From positions 248,001 through 312,000 of the forward strand of contig NZ_MRCQ01000003.1 in assembly GCF_002304005.1 (NCBI RefSeq): DNA of 64,000 nucleotides, read 5' to 3'. The notes under the pieces are model-generated. The model was not told the origin of the DNA and did not search any database. It saw nothing but the letters and a program-made list of their open reading frames with translations. The translations under genes and the position numbers were made by a program. Origin of the DNA: Flavobacterium sp. ACN6. GTDB taxonomy: Bacteria; Bacteroidota; Bacteroidia; Flavobacteriales; Flavobacteriaceae. Each line of letters begins with the position of its first letter. The stretch's first letter is position 1. Of the stretch, positions 1-8,179 are shown piece after piece.

Positions 1-1264
1 TCGTTCCTGGAACATATGATGTTTTCGGAATATCTGATGAAACTTTACTTTGCGTAAAATCAACCATTCTTTGTGCTGGAACTTTTTGAGTCTGCCCCGC
101 TAAATGCCATGCTTTTTGTTCGATGCTTTTTTGAAATTCCATTCCTGCCAACGCCCCAAATTTTGCAAAAGGTTTAAAATCTTCCAATTTCAATTCCACC
201 ACTATTCCAGAATTTGCTGTCGATTGATCCCGTTTTGACGGTGACCAGCCATTTGTAACCACTTCACCCGGACTTGTCGCACAAGGCGCAATTACACCAC
301 CTGGACACATACAGAACGAGTACATTCCGCGGCCGTTTACTTGTTTTACAATAGAATATGGCGCTGGAGGCAAATGCTCACCACGATAATCACAACTGTA
401 TTGAATACTGTCGATTAGTTCTTGCGAATGTTCCGCACGAACGCCTAAAGCAAAAGGTTTTGCTTCTATAAAAATTTTCTTTTTGTCTAATAATTCAAAA
501 ATATCGCGCGCCGAATGTCCTGTTGCCAAGATCAATTTATTGGCATGAATTTTATCTCCATTTTGAGTTACAATTCCTTCAACTTCATTGTTTTTTACCA
601 AAATATCGCTTACTCGGGTTTCAAACAAAACCTGACCGCCAAACTCAATAATTTTATCACGGATATCTTCAATAATTTTTGGCAGTTTATTGGTTCCAAT
701 ATGCGGATGCGCTTCTACCAAAATATCTTCGGAAGCTCCAAAAGCGACTAAAAGTTCTAAAATTCGGGTTACGTCACCACGTTTTTTAGATCTCGTATAT
801 AATTTACCATCTGAATATGTTCCTGCTCCACCTTCACCAAAACAATAATTCGAATCTTCGTTTACAATATGCTCACGGTTTATTGCTTTTAAATCACGAC
901 GGCGCCCGCGAACGTCTTTTCCACGTTCGAGTACAATCGGCTTTAAGCCTAATTCAACTAATTGCAATGCAGCAAAAAGTCCGGCCGGTCCTGCACCAAC
1001 AACAATAACTTCTTGTGCTTTTGAAACGTCTTTATATTTTGGAAGTTCGATTTTAGTTTCCTGAAAAGGTTCACTTTTTAAATAAATAAGAACTTTTAAA
1101 TTGATTTTAATTGCCTTTTGACGTGCATCAATAGATCGTTTTAAAACAGAAACATGTTGAATTTCCTGCGGAGAAACCTTTATTTGTTTAGACAAATGGT
1201 CTTTCAGCAATGATTCGTTTGCAGCAATTTCTGGCGATACTTGAAGTAAAAGTTCTTTAGGCAT
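1..1264 (-). CDS. FAD-dependent dehydrogenase (COG2509-like), 3' end cut by window
   Basis: The minus-strand frame is open from an ATG at 1264 to base 1, giving about 421 residues of a protein that in this family is usually a little over 500, so the C-terminus lies outside. Residues 1-80 form the typical N-terminal extension of the family. Residues about 87-95 (VVGAGPAGL) are the Rossmann GxGxxG that binds the FAD ADP moiety, followed by ERGKDVRGRRRD and the GEGGAGTYSDGKL segment seen in these flavoproteins. An MCPGG stretch lies further on. Members resemble NAD(FAD)-utilising dehydrogenases of unknown substrate. A TACTTTTG box (1312-1319, read on the minus strand) lies about 50 bp upstream and could be its -7 element. 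Family assignment is firm; substrate is unknown. Confidence 0.85.
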   Translation of the reverse strand, partial: MPKELLLQVSPEIAANESLLKDHLSKQIKVSPQEIQHVSVLKRSIDARQKAIKINLKVLIYLKSEPFQETKIELPKYKDVSKAQEVIVVGAGPAGLFAALQLVELGLKPIVLERGKDVRGRRRDLKAINREHIVNEDSNYCFGEGGAGTYSDGKLYTRSKKRGDVTRILELLVAFGASEDILVEAHPHIGTNKLPKIIEDIRDKIIEFGGQVLFETRVSDILVKNNEVEGIVTQNGDKIHANKLILATGHSARDIFELLDKKKIFIEAKPFALGVRAEHSQELIDSIQYSCDYRGEHLPPAPYSIVKQVNGRGMYSFCMCPGGVIAPCATSPGEVVTNGWSPSKRDQSTANSGIVVELKLEDFKPFAKFGALAGMEFQKSIEQKAWHLAGQTQKVPAQRMVDFTQSKVSSDIPKTSYVPGT

Positions 1265-1403
1265 TTTTTCTTTTTTATTCTATTAGCTTTTCTTTCTATG
1301 AAAAGAAGATGCAAAAGTACTATTTTGAAATGAGATTTTATATTTACTGTAATTTTTCACGCAGATTTTGGAGGTTTTAGAGATTTTCAGCACAAAGCAT
1401 ATA

Positions 1404-1477
1404 GTAGAGACGCACCGAAGTACGTCTACACAATGATTATCTAAAAATACGTTACACGCACAGCAGTGCGTCTCTAC
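1404..1477. repeat. Inverted-repeat element with perfect 12-bp arms
   Basis: GTAGAGACGCAC at 1404-1415 is repeated as its exact reverse complement GTGCGTCTCTAC at 1466-1477, with 50 bp between. The inner part has further partial symmetry (ACGTCTACAC and CGTTACACGCAC). Similar GTAGAGACGC-type palindromic repeats are known as dispersed intergenic elements in several bacterial groups. It sits in the 298-bp gap between the dehydrogenase and the small protein at 1563. No gene is visible in that gap. Confidence 0.7.
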
Positions 1478-1517
1478 AGAAAAAAACTCTAAACCCTAGA
1501 AACTTTTTTTCAAACTA

Positions 1518-1555
1518 ACCTTTGTACCTTTGTCACTATCAACCTTTGCACCTTT
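1518..1555 (+). repeat. ACCTTTG octamer-phased repeat
   Basis: ACCTTTG occurs at 1518, 1526 and 1542, and ACCTTT at 1550, so copies lie 8, 16 and 8 bp apart. The block ends 8 bp before the ATG of the small protein at 1563. The TTTG ends resemble the TTTG of Bacteroidota -7 boxes, so the repeat could overlap a promoter, but no perfect TAnnTTTG is present. Confidence 0.5.
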
Positions 1556-1562
1556 AAAAAAA

Positions 1563-1802
1563 ATGTCTAGAAAAATAAAATTAATTTGGGATTTCCGCGG
1601 TCCTGCTGCTGCAAAAACAGCCGAACACCACGAAATTCATTTAAAAGAATATATCGCAATTGAGAAGTTACCTTTAAATATTACAGGTTTTTCTATTGTA
1701 AATGATATGCATGCAACCGCTTTTATGGTGGTTACAGATGAAAATATGATTCAGGTTAGAGATGCTTTGAAACCGCATCGTGGGGAAGTTTACACGGAAT
1801 AA
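1563..1802 (+). CDS. Small conserved hypothetical protein (79 aa)
   Basis: I chose the ATG at 1563 (MSRKIKLIWDF) rather than the upstream in-frame start at 1530, because the extra 11 codons would be translated from the ACCTTTG repeat. The protein is short, soluble and without signal peptide or membrane helix. It has an even pattern of beta/alpha segments (KLIWDFRGPAAAKTAEHHEIHL, then FMVVTDENMIQVRDAL). I recognise it as the kind of small protein kept in flavobacteria but know no function. It stands alone, divergent from the dehydrogenase and convergent with recQ. The pattern looks like a ferredoxin-like or ACT-like small domain, but this is a guess. Confidence 0.7.
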   Translation: MSRKIKLIWDFRGPAAAKTAEHHEIHLKEYIAIEKLPLNITGFSIVNDMHATAFMVVTDENMIQVRDALKPHRGEVYTE

Positions 1803-2014
1803 AATTCCAAATTTTTAAATTCCAGATTCCAAACTGCTGGAAAATTTCAATAAAAAAATTCTAAATTCCAAAACTTGGAAAATCTCAAATAAAAAATTCC
1901 AAATTCCAAACTATCGCTAGCACTTGGGATTTGGAATTTAAATATTAAGTATTCCAAAATTGGAATTTATTTCTTTTTAATTGGAATTTGGAATTTTTTT
2001 ATTGGGATTTAACT
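1803..2014. repeat. AATTCCAAATTCC repeat mosaic between convergent genes
   Basis: The whole gap between the small protein and recQ is built of variants of one unit. Direct copies of CAATAAAAAAATTCNAAATTCCA start near 1848 and 1886, and an inverted copy ends the region (about 1981-2008). AAATTCCAAA at 1901-1910 is mirrored by TTTGGAATTT at 1930-1939, and ATTCCAA/TTGGAAT forms a compact palindrome at 1951-1966. The RNA from either side would fold strongly, so it could end both transcripts. No open frame of note is present. Confidence 0.7.
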
Positions 2015-4210
2015 TTAGTTAGCTACTTCACTAATAAATTTAATACGCATTAAACGTAATTCGTCAATATCATAATCGCCGTCAAATTCTTTAAGTGCGT
2101 CTTCGATTTTGTCTGATTCAGATTCCATGAAATAATCGTGAATTTCTTCCTGCTGATCATCATCCAGCATATCGTCAATCCAGTATTTGATATTTAATTT
2201 GGTGCCAGAATATACAATCTGCTCCATTTCTTTAATCAAAGAATCCATTGTTAAACCTTTTGCAGAAGCAATATCGTTTAATGAAAGTTTTCTATCAATA
2301 TTCTGAATGATATATAATTTGTTAGCAGAATTTACTCCTGTAGATTTTACAACTAAGTCATCTGGGCGAATAATATCGTTATCTTCAACATATCGGCTGA
2401 TTAAGGCAACAAATTCGCTTCCGTATTTTTTTGCTTTTCCTTCTCCAACCCCATGAATATTATACAATTCGGTTAACGAAATTGGATATTTCAAAGCCAT
2501 ATCTTCAAGTGATGGATCCTGAAAAACAACGAATGGAGGAACTCCTAATTTCTTAGCCACTTTTTTACGAAGTTCACGGAGCATTCCCATTAAAACTTCA
2601 TCGGCTGTACCAGTTGATTTTGAAGATGCTACTATTGCTTCGTCGTCGGCTTCACTATATTCGTGATCTTCAGACATCATAAAAGAAACTGGTTTTGTAA
2701 TAAAATCTAAACCAGCTTGGGTAATTTTAATAATCCCGTACGTTTCAATGTCTTTAGACAAATAACCAGAAACCAGAACTTGTCTCAATAATGCCATCCA
2801 ATATTTTTCGTCGTAGTCTGAGCCAGAGCCAAAATAAGGCTGCGCATCTGTTTTATGAGCTTTAATAACAGCATTAATACGTCCGATTAAAGTAAAGACA
2901 ATTTCTTTTGACTTGTAAATATGTTTCGTATCGCGAACAATTTCAAGTAATTTAACGACTTGATCTTGGGCTTCGATTTTGTTTTTAGGATTACGAACGT
3001 TGTCATCCATATCTGCACCTTCGCCAGTTTCGCTGTCAAACTCTTCGCCAAAATAATGAAGAAGGAATTTTCTACGAGACATTGACGTTTCGGCGTAAGC
3101 CACAACTTCCTGTAAAAGTGCGAAACCAATTTCTTGTTCGGCAACGGGTTTTCCAGACATAAATTTCTCCAGCTTTTCTACATCTTTATAGGAGTAATAT
3201 GCTAAACAATGTCCTTCTCCTCCATCACGTCCTGCACGACCCGTTTCCTGATAATAACTTTCTAACGATTTTGGAATATCATGGTGAATTACAAATCGAA
3301 CGTCCGGTTTATCAATTCCCATCCCGAAAGCAATAGTTGCCACAACGACATCTACATCTTCCATCAAGAACATATCCTGATGTTTGGCGCGGGTTTTAGC
3401 ATCTAAACCAGCGTGATAAGGAACCGCGCTGATTCCGTTCACTTGTAAAACTTCGGCAATAGATTCTACTTTTTTACGGCTTAAGCAGTAAATAATTCCA
3501 GATTTGCCTTTATGTTGTTTGATAAATCGAATAATATCCGACTCAATATTTTTAGTTTTGGTTCGAACTTCATAATATAAGTTCGGTCTATTGAATGATG
3601 CTTTAAAAGTATTTGCATCAGACATATCAAGGTTTTTCAGAATATCTTCCTGAACTTTTGGAGTTGCAGTTGCGGTAAGTCCAATAATTGGCACTTGACC
3701 CAATTGCTTAATAATATGCCGCAGATTTCTATATTCAGGTCTAAAGTCATGTCCCCATTCTGAGATACAATGCGCTTCATCAATAGCTACAAAAGAAATT
3801 GGCACGCTTTGTAGAAAAGCGACATATTCTTCTTTGGTTAAAGATTCTGGGGCGACGTACAAAAGTTTGGTTAATCCCGAGGTGATGTCTTTTTTAACCT
3901 GAGCAATTTCTGTTTTGGTAAGAGAGGAATTTAAAACATGTGCTATTCCATTTTCTGACGAAAGACTTCGAATTGCATCGACTTGATTTTTCATCAAAGC
4001 AATCAAGGGAGAAACAACGATTGCTGTTCCTTCCTGAATTAAAGCGGGTAATTGATAACAAAGAGACTTTCCACCGCCCGTAGGCATAATTACAAAAGTA
4101 TTTGTCTGACCTAAAATACTTGTAATGACTTGCTCCTGCAAGCCTTTAAATTGGCTAAAGCCGAAATACTTCTTTAATTCTTTATGTATTTCAATTTCGT
4201 TTGAATTCAT
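2015..4210 (-). CDS. recQ: ATP-dependent DNA helicase RecQ
   Basis: 3'-5' superfamily 2 helicase acting in recombination and fork repair. Motif I (GGGKS) is at residues 45-49, DEAH at 144-147 followed by the RecQ aromatic-rich loop (WGHDFRPEY), and motif VI (QETGRAGRDG) near 321-330. An RQC winged-helix region lies at about 415-510 and an HRDC domain at about 535-610, followed by a further 120-residue tail. At 731 residues it is longer than E. coli RecQ (about 610). The stretch that normally carries the four zinc-binding cysteines (about residues 375-410, SRRKFLLHYFGEEF onward) has no cysteine at all. The ATG at 4210 is divergent from kpsF, and the gene is transcribed alone. Confidence 0.96.
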   Translation of the reverse strand: MNSNEIEIHKELKKYFGFSQFKGLQEQVITSILGQTNTFVIMPTGGGKSLCYQLPALIQEGTAIVVSPLIALMKNQVDAIRSLSSENGIAHVLNSSLTKTEIAQVKKDITSGLTKLLYVAPESLTKEEYVAFLQSVPISFVAIDEAHCISEWGHDFRPEYRNLRHIIKQLGQVPIIGLTATATPKVQEDILKNLDMSDANTFKASFNRPNLYYEVRTKTKNIESDIIRFIKQHKGKSGIIYCLSRKKVESIAEVLQVNGISAVPYHAGLDAKTRAKHQDMFLMEDVDVVVATIAFGMGIDKPDVRFVIHHDIPKSLESYYQETGRAGRDGGEGHCLAYYSYKDVEKLEKFMSGKPVAEQEIGFALLQEVVAYAETSMSRRKFLLHYFGEEFDSETGEGADMDDNVRNPKNKIEAQDQVVKLLEIVRDTKHIYKSKEIVFTLIGRINAVIKAHKTDAQPYFGSGSDYDEKYWMALLRQVLVSGYLSKDIETYGIIKITQAGLDFITKPVSFMMSEDHEYSEADDEAIVASSKSTGTADEVLMGMLRELRKKVAKKLGVPPFVVFQDPSLEDMALKYPISLTELYNIHGVGEGKAKKYGSEFVALISRYVEDNDIIRPDDLVVKSTGVNSANKLYIIQNIDRKLSLNDIASAKGLTMDSLIKEMEQIVYSGTKLNIKYWIDDMLDDDQQEEIHDYFMESESDKIEDALKEFDGDYDIDELRLMRIKFISEVAN

Positions 4211-4234
4211 TCTCTATATTAACTGTATTTTGTA

Positions 4235-4242
4235 TAAATTTG
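4235..4242 (+). promoter_or_regulatory. Possible -7 box for kpsF operon (TAAATTTG)
   Basis: TAAATTTG fits the Bacteroidota TAnnTTTG -7 consensus and lies 54 bp before the proposed kpsF start, inside the recQ/kpsF divergent gap. No clear TTG-type -33 element stands at the usual 17-23 bp distance, so support is partial. Confidence 0.35.
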
Positions 4243-4296
4243 CAACACATAAAGATACAACTTTCTTTTATACATACAAATTTTAAATATTCTGAT

Positions 4297-5262
4297 TTGA
4301 TCACAAAAGAAAATATATTGGCAATTGCCAAAAAAACAATACTATCTGAAAGTGAAGCAATTACAAAATTAATTGATTTTCTGGACGAAAATTTCTACGA
4401 AGCGGTCCAGCGTATTTATGAAACCAAAGGTCGTCTAATCGTTACAGGCATCGGAAAAAGCGCGATTATTGCTCAAAAAATGGTTGCCACTTTTAACTCT
4501 ACAGGAACTCCATCTATGTTTTTACACGCCGCTGAAGCAATTCACGGTGATTTAGGAATGATACAAAATGAAGATGTTATTATCTGCATTTCTAAAAGCG
4601 GCAACAGCCCTGAAATTAAAGTTTTGGTTCCTTTATTAAAAAGATTCGGAAATACATTAATCGCTATTACAGGAAATGTAACTTCGTTTTTAGCAAAAGG
4701 ATCCGATTATATTTTAAATACTACAGTTAATGTAGAAGCTTGCCCAATTAACTTAGCGCCAACAAACAGCACAACAGCACAACTCGTTATGGGCGATGCT
4801 CTGGCAGTTTGTTTAATGGAAATGCGTGATTTTAAACCAGAAGATTTTGCTATTTATCACCCAGGCGGTGCTTTAGGAAAAAAACTTTTGCTTCGTGTGA
4901 AAGACATGATAGAACATTCGTTAAAGCCAGCGGTTACACCAGAAACTTCGATAAAAAAAGCTATTTTCGAAATATCTGAAAAAAGATTAGGCGTAACGGC
5001 AGTAATCGAAAACAATAAAATTATCGGAATTATTACAGATGGAGACATCCGACGAATGCTAAATGACGTAGATACTATTGCAGACTTAACTGCAAGGGAT
5101 ATTATGTCTAAGAATCCTAAAGTAGTTTCGTCAGAGACTATGGCAGTTGACGCATTAAATATATTAGAAGATTTCTCTATTACGCAATTAATTGTTGCTG
5201 ATAACGGAGAATACAAAGGAGTTTTACATTTACATGACATTTTAAAAGAAGGAATCGTATAA
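4297..5262 (+). CDS. kpsF: Arabinose-5-phosphate isomerase, KpsF/GutQ family
   Basis: Converts D-ribulose 5-phosphate to D-arabinose 5-phosphate, the first step to Kdo for LPS. The open frame begins at a TTG at 4201. I prefer the TTG at 4297 (fMet-ITKENILAIAKK), which gives 321 residues, matches the 320-330 residue family length, and leaves room for a promoter between recQ and kpsF. No in-frame ATG exists upstream. An N-terminal SIS sugar-isomerase domain (about 30-190, GIGKSAIIAQKM, SKSGNSPE, HPGGALGK) is followed by two CBS repeats (about 200-320). The stop overlaps the tatC start (TAATG), so the two are translationally coupled. Confidence 0.9.
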   Translation: MITKENILAIAKKTILSESEAITKLIDFLDENFYEAVQRIYETKGRLIVTGIGKSAIIAQKMVATFNSTGTPSMFLHAAEAIHGDLGMIQNEDVIICISKSGNSPEIKVLVPLLKRFGNTLIAITGNVTSFLAKGSDYILNTTVNVEACPINLAPTNSTTAQLVMGDALAVCLMEMRDFKPEDFAIYHPGGALGKKLLLRVKDMIEHSLKPAVTPETSIKKAIFEISEKRLGVTAVIENNKIIGIITDGDIRRMLNDVDTIADLTARDIMSKNPKVVSSETMAVDALNILEDFSITQLIVADNGEYKGVLHLHDILKEGIV

Positions 5263-6077
5263 TGGCAAAGAAAAATCTTGGCGAGATGTCATTTTTGGAT
5301 CATCTTGAAGAACTTAGATGGTTATTAGTTAGAAGCACAATTGCAATATGTATTATGGCATTTGTCACTTATTTTGTTAGTGATTATTTATTTGATCAAA
5401 TTATATTAGGACCAATCAGGCCGACATTCTTTACTTATGTTTGGTTTTGTGACCTATCACATCAACTTAATTTTGCTGAAAGCATTTGTATTACGGAGCT
5501 AAATTTTATTATTCAGAATACCGAAATGGAAGGTCAGGTTAATATTTTCGTATGGATGTGCCTTCTAGCAGGTTTCATCTTAAGTTTCCCTTATATTTTA
5601 TGGGAAATCTGGAAATTTATCAGCCCGGCTCTTTATGAGAAAGAAAGAAAAAATGCTAAATTATTTATTTTTGTTTCTTCTTTACTTTTCTTTTTAGGAG
5701 TTCTATTTGGATATTTTGTAGTAATTCCGATGTCGGTAAATTTCGTTGCAACTTTCTCTGTGAGTGATGTTGTAAAAAATCAATTTACACTTGAATCTTA
5801 TATGGGAATGGTAAAAACAAGTATTCTTGGAAGTGCCATCTTTTTTGAATTACCAATTGCTATTTATTTCTTAACCAAATTAGGATTAGTAACTCCTGTT
5901 TTTTTAAGAAAGTATTGGAAATACGCTGTAGTACTTATTTTAATTATTGCTGCGATTGTAACACCTCCAGATGTGGTAAGTCAAACCATTGTAGCCATTC
6001 CGATGTTAATTATTTACGAAGTTAGTATCCTGATTTCGAAAGTTGTTTATAGAAATAAATTAAAAGAAAATGTCTGA
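5262..6077 (+). CDS. tatC: Sec-independent protein translocase TatC
   Basis: Polytopic inner-membrane receptor of the twin-arginine pathway, which binds signal peptides of folded proteins. The N-terminus MSFLDHLEELRWLLVRS is the TatC signature, and six hydrophobic helices can be followed. A longer first periplasmic loop (about residues 50-95, with Cys residues) is present, as is common in Bacteroidota TatC. Length 271 is near the usual 250-280. The ATG shares one base with the kpsF stop, and its 3' end overlaps the next gene by 8 bp. No tatA is nearby. Confidence 0.95.
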   Translation: MAKKNLGEMSFLDHLEELRWLLVRSTIAICIMAFVTYFVSDYLFDQIILGPIRPTFFTYVWFCDLSHQLNFAESICITELNFIIQNTEMEGQVNIFVWMCLLAGFILSFPYILWEIWKFISPALYEKERKNAKLFIFVSSLLFFLGVLFGYFVVIPMSVNFVATFSVSDVVKNQFTLESYMGMVKTSILGSAIFFELPIAIYFLTKLGLVTPVFLRKYWKYAVVLILIIAAIVTPPDVVSQTIVAIPMLIIYEVSILISKVVYRNKLKENV

Positions 6078-6423
6078 TATCATTCAAGAATTTAACGACT
6101 ATCGTTCTAAAATGAACGAAAAACTGCTTGCTGACAATAACAAAATTGTAAAGCGAATTTTTAATCTTGACACCAACGCTTATGCGCCTGGAGCTCTTGA
6201 CGTAAAAACAAAAGAACTTTTAGGCTTGGTTGCGTCAACTGTTTTAAGATGTGATGACTGTGTAAAATACCATTTAGAAACAAGTTATAAAGAAGGCGTT
6301 TCTAAAGAAGAAATGATGGAAGCAATGGGAATTGCAACTCTTGTTGGAGGAACAATCGTTATTCCGCATTTAAGAAGAGCTTACGAATTTTGGGAAGCTT
6401 TGGAAGAAGCTGAAACTAAATAA
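6070..6423 (+). CDS. Carboxymuconolactone decarboxylase-family (AhpD-like) protein
   Basis: A 117-residue all-helical CMD-fold protein. The CxxC pair Cys61-Cys64 with His68 (RCDDCVKYH) is the thiol redox centre found in AhpD-type members, which suggests a peroxide or disulfide redox role rather than true carboxymuconolactone decarboxylation. It overlaps the end of tatC by 8 bp and is therefore in the same operon. Physiological partner unknown. Confidence 0.85.
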   Translation: MSDIIQEFNDYRSKMNEKLLADNNKIVKRIFNLDTNAYAPGALDVKTKELLGLVASTVLRCDDCVKYHLETSYKEGVSKEEMMEAMGIATLVGGTIVIPHLRRAYEFWEALEEAETK

Positions 6424-6444
6424 TTGTTAAAGGTTTATTTGTTG

Positions 6445-6481
6445 AATCGTTTATTCGTTAATTTGTGCCGAATAAACGATT
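6445..6481. repeat. Perfect 13-bp hairpin between CMD gene and lptB
   Basis: AATCGTTTATTCG at 6445-6457 is followed after 11 bases by its exact reverse complement CGAATAAACGATT at 6469-6481. A third AAACGATT occurs at 6492-6499. No T-run follows directly, so it is not a standard terminator. It could stabilise or process the mRNA between the coupled genes and lptB, or be a dispersed repeat. Confidence 0.65.
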
Positions 6482-6509
6482 TGAATGTTTAAACGATTAA
6501 ACTTGAAAA

Positions 6510-7250
6510 ATGAAATTAAGAGCCGATAATTTAATCAAAACCTATAAAGGGCGAAGTGTTGTAAAAGGAATTTCTGTTGAAGTAAATCAAGGAGAAATTG
6601 TGGGGCTTTTGGGTCCGAATGGTGCGGGAAAAACAACGTCTTTTTACATGATTGTTGGATTGGTAAAACCAAATCAGGGAAATATTTACCTTGACGATTT
6701 GAATATTACCGATTATCCAATGTACAAACGTGCACAGCAAGGAATTGGTTATCTGGCACAAGAAGCTTCTGTTTTTAGAAAATTAAGTATTGAAGATAAT
6801 ATTCTAAGCGTTTTACAATTGACAAAACTTTCTAAAGAAGAGCAAGTTGCTAAAATGGAAAGTTTGATTGAAGAATTCAGTTTAGAACACATTCGTACCA
6901 ACCGTGGAGATTTACTTTCTGGAGGTGAGCGTCGTCGTACTGAAATTGCGCGTGCCTTAGCAACTGATCCAAAATTTATTTTATTGGATGAGCCTTTTGC
7001 AGGAGTTGACCCGGTTGCAGTAGAAGATATTCAGAGAATTGTAGCCCAGCTAAAAAATAAAAACATCGGAATTCTAATTACCGATCACAACGTTCAAGAA
7101 ACTTTGGCAATTACTGATAAAACCTATTTGATGTTTGAAGGAGGAATTCTAAAAGCCGGAGTTCCAGAAGAATTGGTAGAAGATGAAATGGTTCGCCGTG
7201 TTTATCTAGGACAAAACTTCGAGCTGCGTAAAAAGAAACTTGAGTTCTAA
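6510..7250 (+). CDS. lptB: LPS export ABC transporter ATP-binding protein LptB
   Basis: Cytoplasmic ATPase of the Lpt machine that pulls LPS out of the inner membrane. Walker A GPNGAGKTT is at residues 35-43, the Q-loop region is AQEASVFRKL, the signature LSGGERRRTEIARAL is intact, Walker B is FILLDEPFAGVDP, and the switch His follows in LITDHNVQETL. The C-terminal tail (YLGQNFEL) is typical of LptB. 246 residues, normal length. It follows the kpsF-tatC-CMD group by 86 bp on the same strand, so Kdo synthesis and LPS transport are linked here. Confidence 0.94.
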   Translation: MKLRADNLIKTYKGRSVVKGISVEVNQGEIVGLLGPNGAGKTTSFYMIVGLVKPNQGNIYLDDLNITDYPMYKRAQQGIGYLAQEASVFRKLSIEDNILSVLQLTKLSKEEQVAKMESLIEEFSLEHIRTNRGDLLSGGERRRTEIARALATDPKFILLDEPFAGVDPVAVEDIQRIVAQLKNKNIGILITDHNVQETLAITDKTYLMFEGGILKAGVPEELVEDEMVRRVYLGQNFELRKKKLEF

Positions 7251-7273
7251 AAAAAGTATACAGTCTCAGCTTT

Positions 7274-7304
7274 CAGTCTCAGTAAGAACTGAAAACTGAG
7301 ACTG
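7274..7304. terminator. Bidirectional hairpin between lptB and GH25 gene
   Basis: CAGTCTCAGT (7274-7283) pairs perfectly with ACTGAGACTG (7295-7304) around an 11-base loop. CAGTCTCAG is also directly repeated at 7261-7269. It lies in the 64-bp gap between convergent genes and is flanked by A-rich/T-rich stretches, so it probably ends both transcripts. Confidence 0.55.
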
Positions 7305-7314
7305 CGACTAAAAA

Positions 7315-8169
7315 CTATTCAACTGTAATAAACTGAAGCTGTTCAATATCTCCATTATAAATATTAACATCCACTCGATGTTTAATTCCCGGCAGAGAAG
7401 CTTTTTCTGTAAACTGCCAAAACAACCAGTCGTCTTCAATTTTTTCTCTGTAGAAATTATAATTGGCTATCCAAAAAAGATATTCGCTAAACTCTTCTTT
7501 TAGAAAATCAGAATAATAACGCTCCCCAGAATAAATTATCGGACGAACTTGATAATGTTTTTCAACTTTCGTCAGCCAACGCTTTAATCCTTTCTTTAAA
7601 CTGTCTAGAGACTGATTTTTAGGTAATCTTTCTATATCCAAAACTGGAGGCAAATCTCCTGTTTGCAATTTTACGGTTTTGATAAAAAGATCCGCTTGCT
7701 CGATTGAGTTTTCGTTTGGGCGGTAATAATGATACGCACCGCGCATAATTTTATTCTCTTTTGCACCTTCCCAATTTTTTTTAAACTGACGATCAACGCG
7801 ATCATTTCCTGCGGTTGCGCGAATAAAAACAAATTGAACTGGATATTTTTCGTCCAGAATTTCAACTTCTTCCCAATCGACTTTTCCTTGAAATTCAGAA
7901 ACATCAATTCCAATTACTTTTCCTTTGTGATTTTCAAGAACTCGAATATTTCGCACATCAGAAAGGTGTTTATCTACCTCATCTTCGTCTAAGACTTTTT
8001 CCGATTTAAATCCTAAATAATATGCCAGTCCCTTACGATAATGGTAAATTACTCCAATGAACAAAAGAGAAAAAAAGATTAATAAAAGTGCTCGAAAAAG
8101 CTTGCTGAGAAAAGATCTTCCAGCAGGTTTCCTTGGATATGTTTTACGATAAGTCGTTTTCCTTGCCAT
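7315..8169 (-). CDS. Membrane-anchored GH25 lysozyme-like muramidase
   Basis: A basic N-terminus and a single membrane helix (about residues 26-43) precede a glycoside hydrolase family 25 domain (about 84-280). The family motifs are present: GIDVSEFQG with Asp89, VFIRATAG, GAYHYYRPN, and PVLDIER with Asp178 and Glu180, the catalytic acid pair. IIYSGERYY and WLFWQFTE follow. It would cleave the MurNAc-beta-1,4-GlcNAc bond of peptidoglycan from the periplasmic side. It lies 10 bp downstream of pssA and is probably cotranscribed with it. Confidence 0.88.
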   Translation of the reverse strand: MARKTTYRKTYPRKPAGRSFLSKLFRALLLIFFSLLFIGVIYHYRKGLAYYLGFKSEKVLDEDEVDKHLSDVRNIRVLENHKGKVIGIDVSEFQGKVDWEEVEILDEKYPVQFVFIRATAGNDRVDRQFKKNWEGAKENKIMRGAYHYYRPNENSIEQADLFIKTVKLQTGDLPPVLDIERLPKNQSLDSLKKGLKRWLTKVEKHYQVRPIIYSGERYYSDFLKEEFSEYLFWIANYNFYREKIEDDWLFWQFTEKASLPGIKHRVDVNIYNGDIEQLQFITVE

Positions 8170-8179
8170 TAAAATAGAA

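Noticed and set aside
515..1008. Plus-strand frames of 63-78 codons inside the dehydrogenase gene
   Set aside because: They lie opposite a long conserved flavoprotein frame and show no protein-like pattern.
4201..4296. N-terminal extension of KpsF from a TTG at 4201
   Set aside because: It would overlap recQ, run through the only promoter-like box and exceed the family length; the TTG at 4297 fits better.
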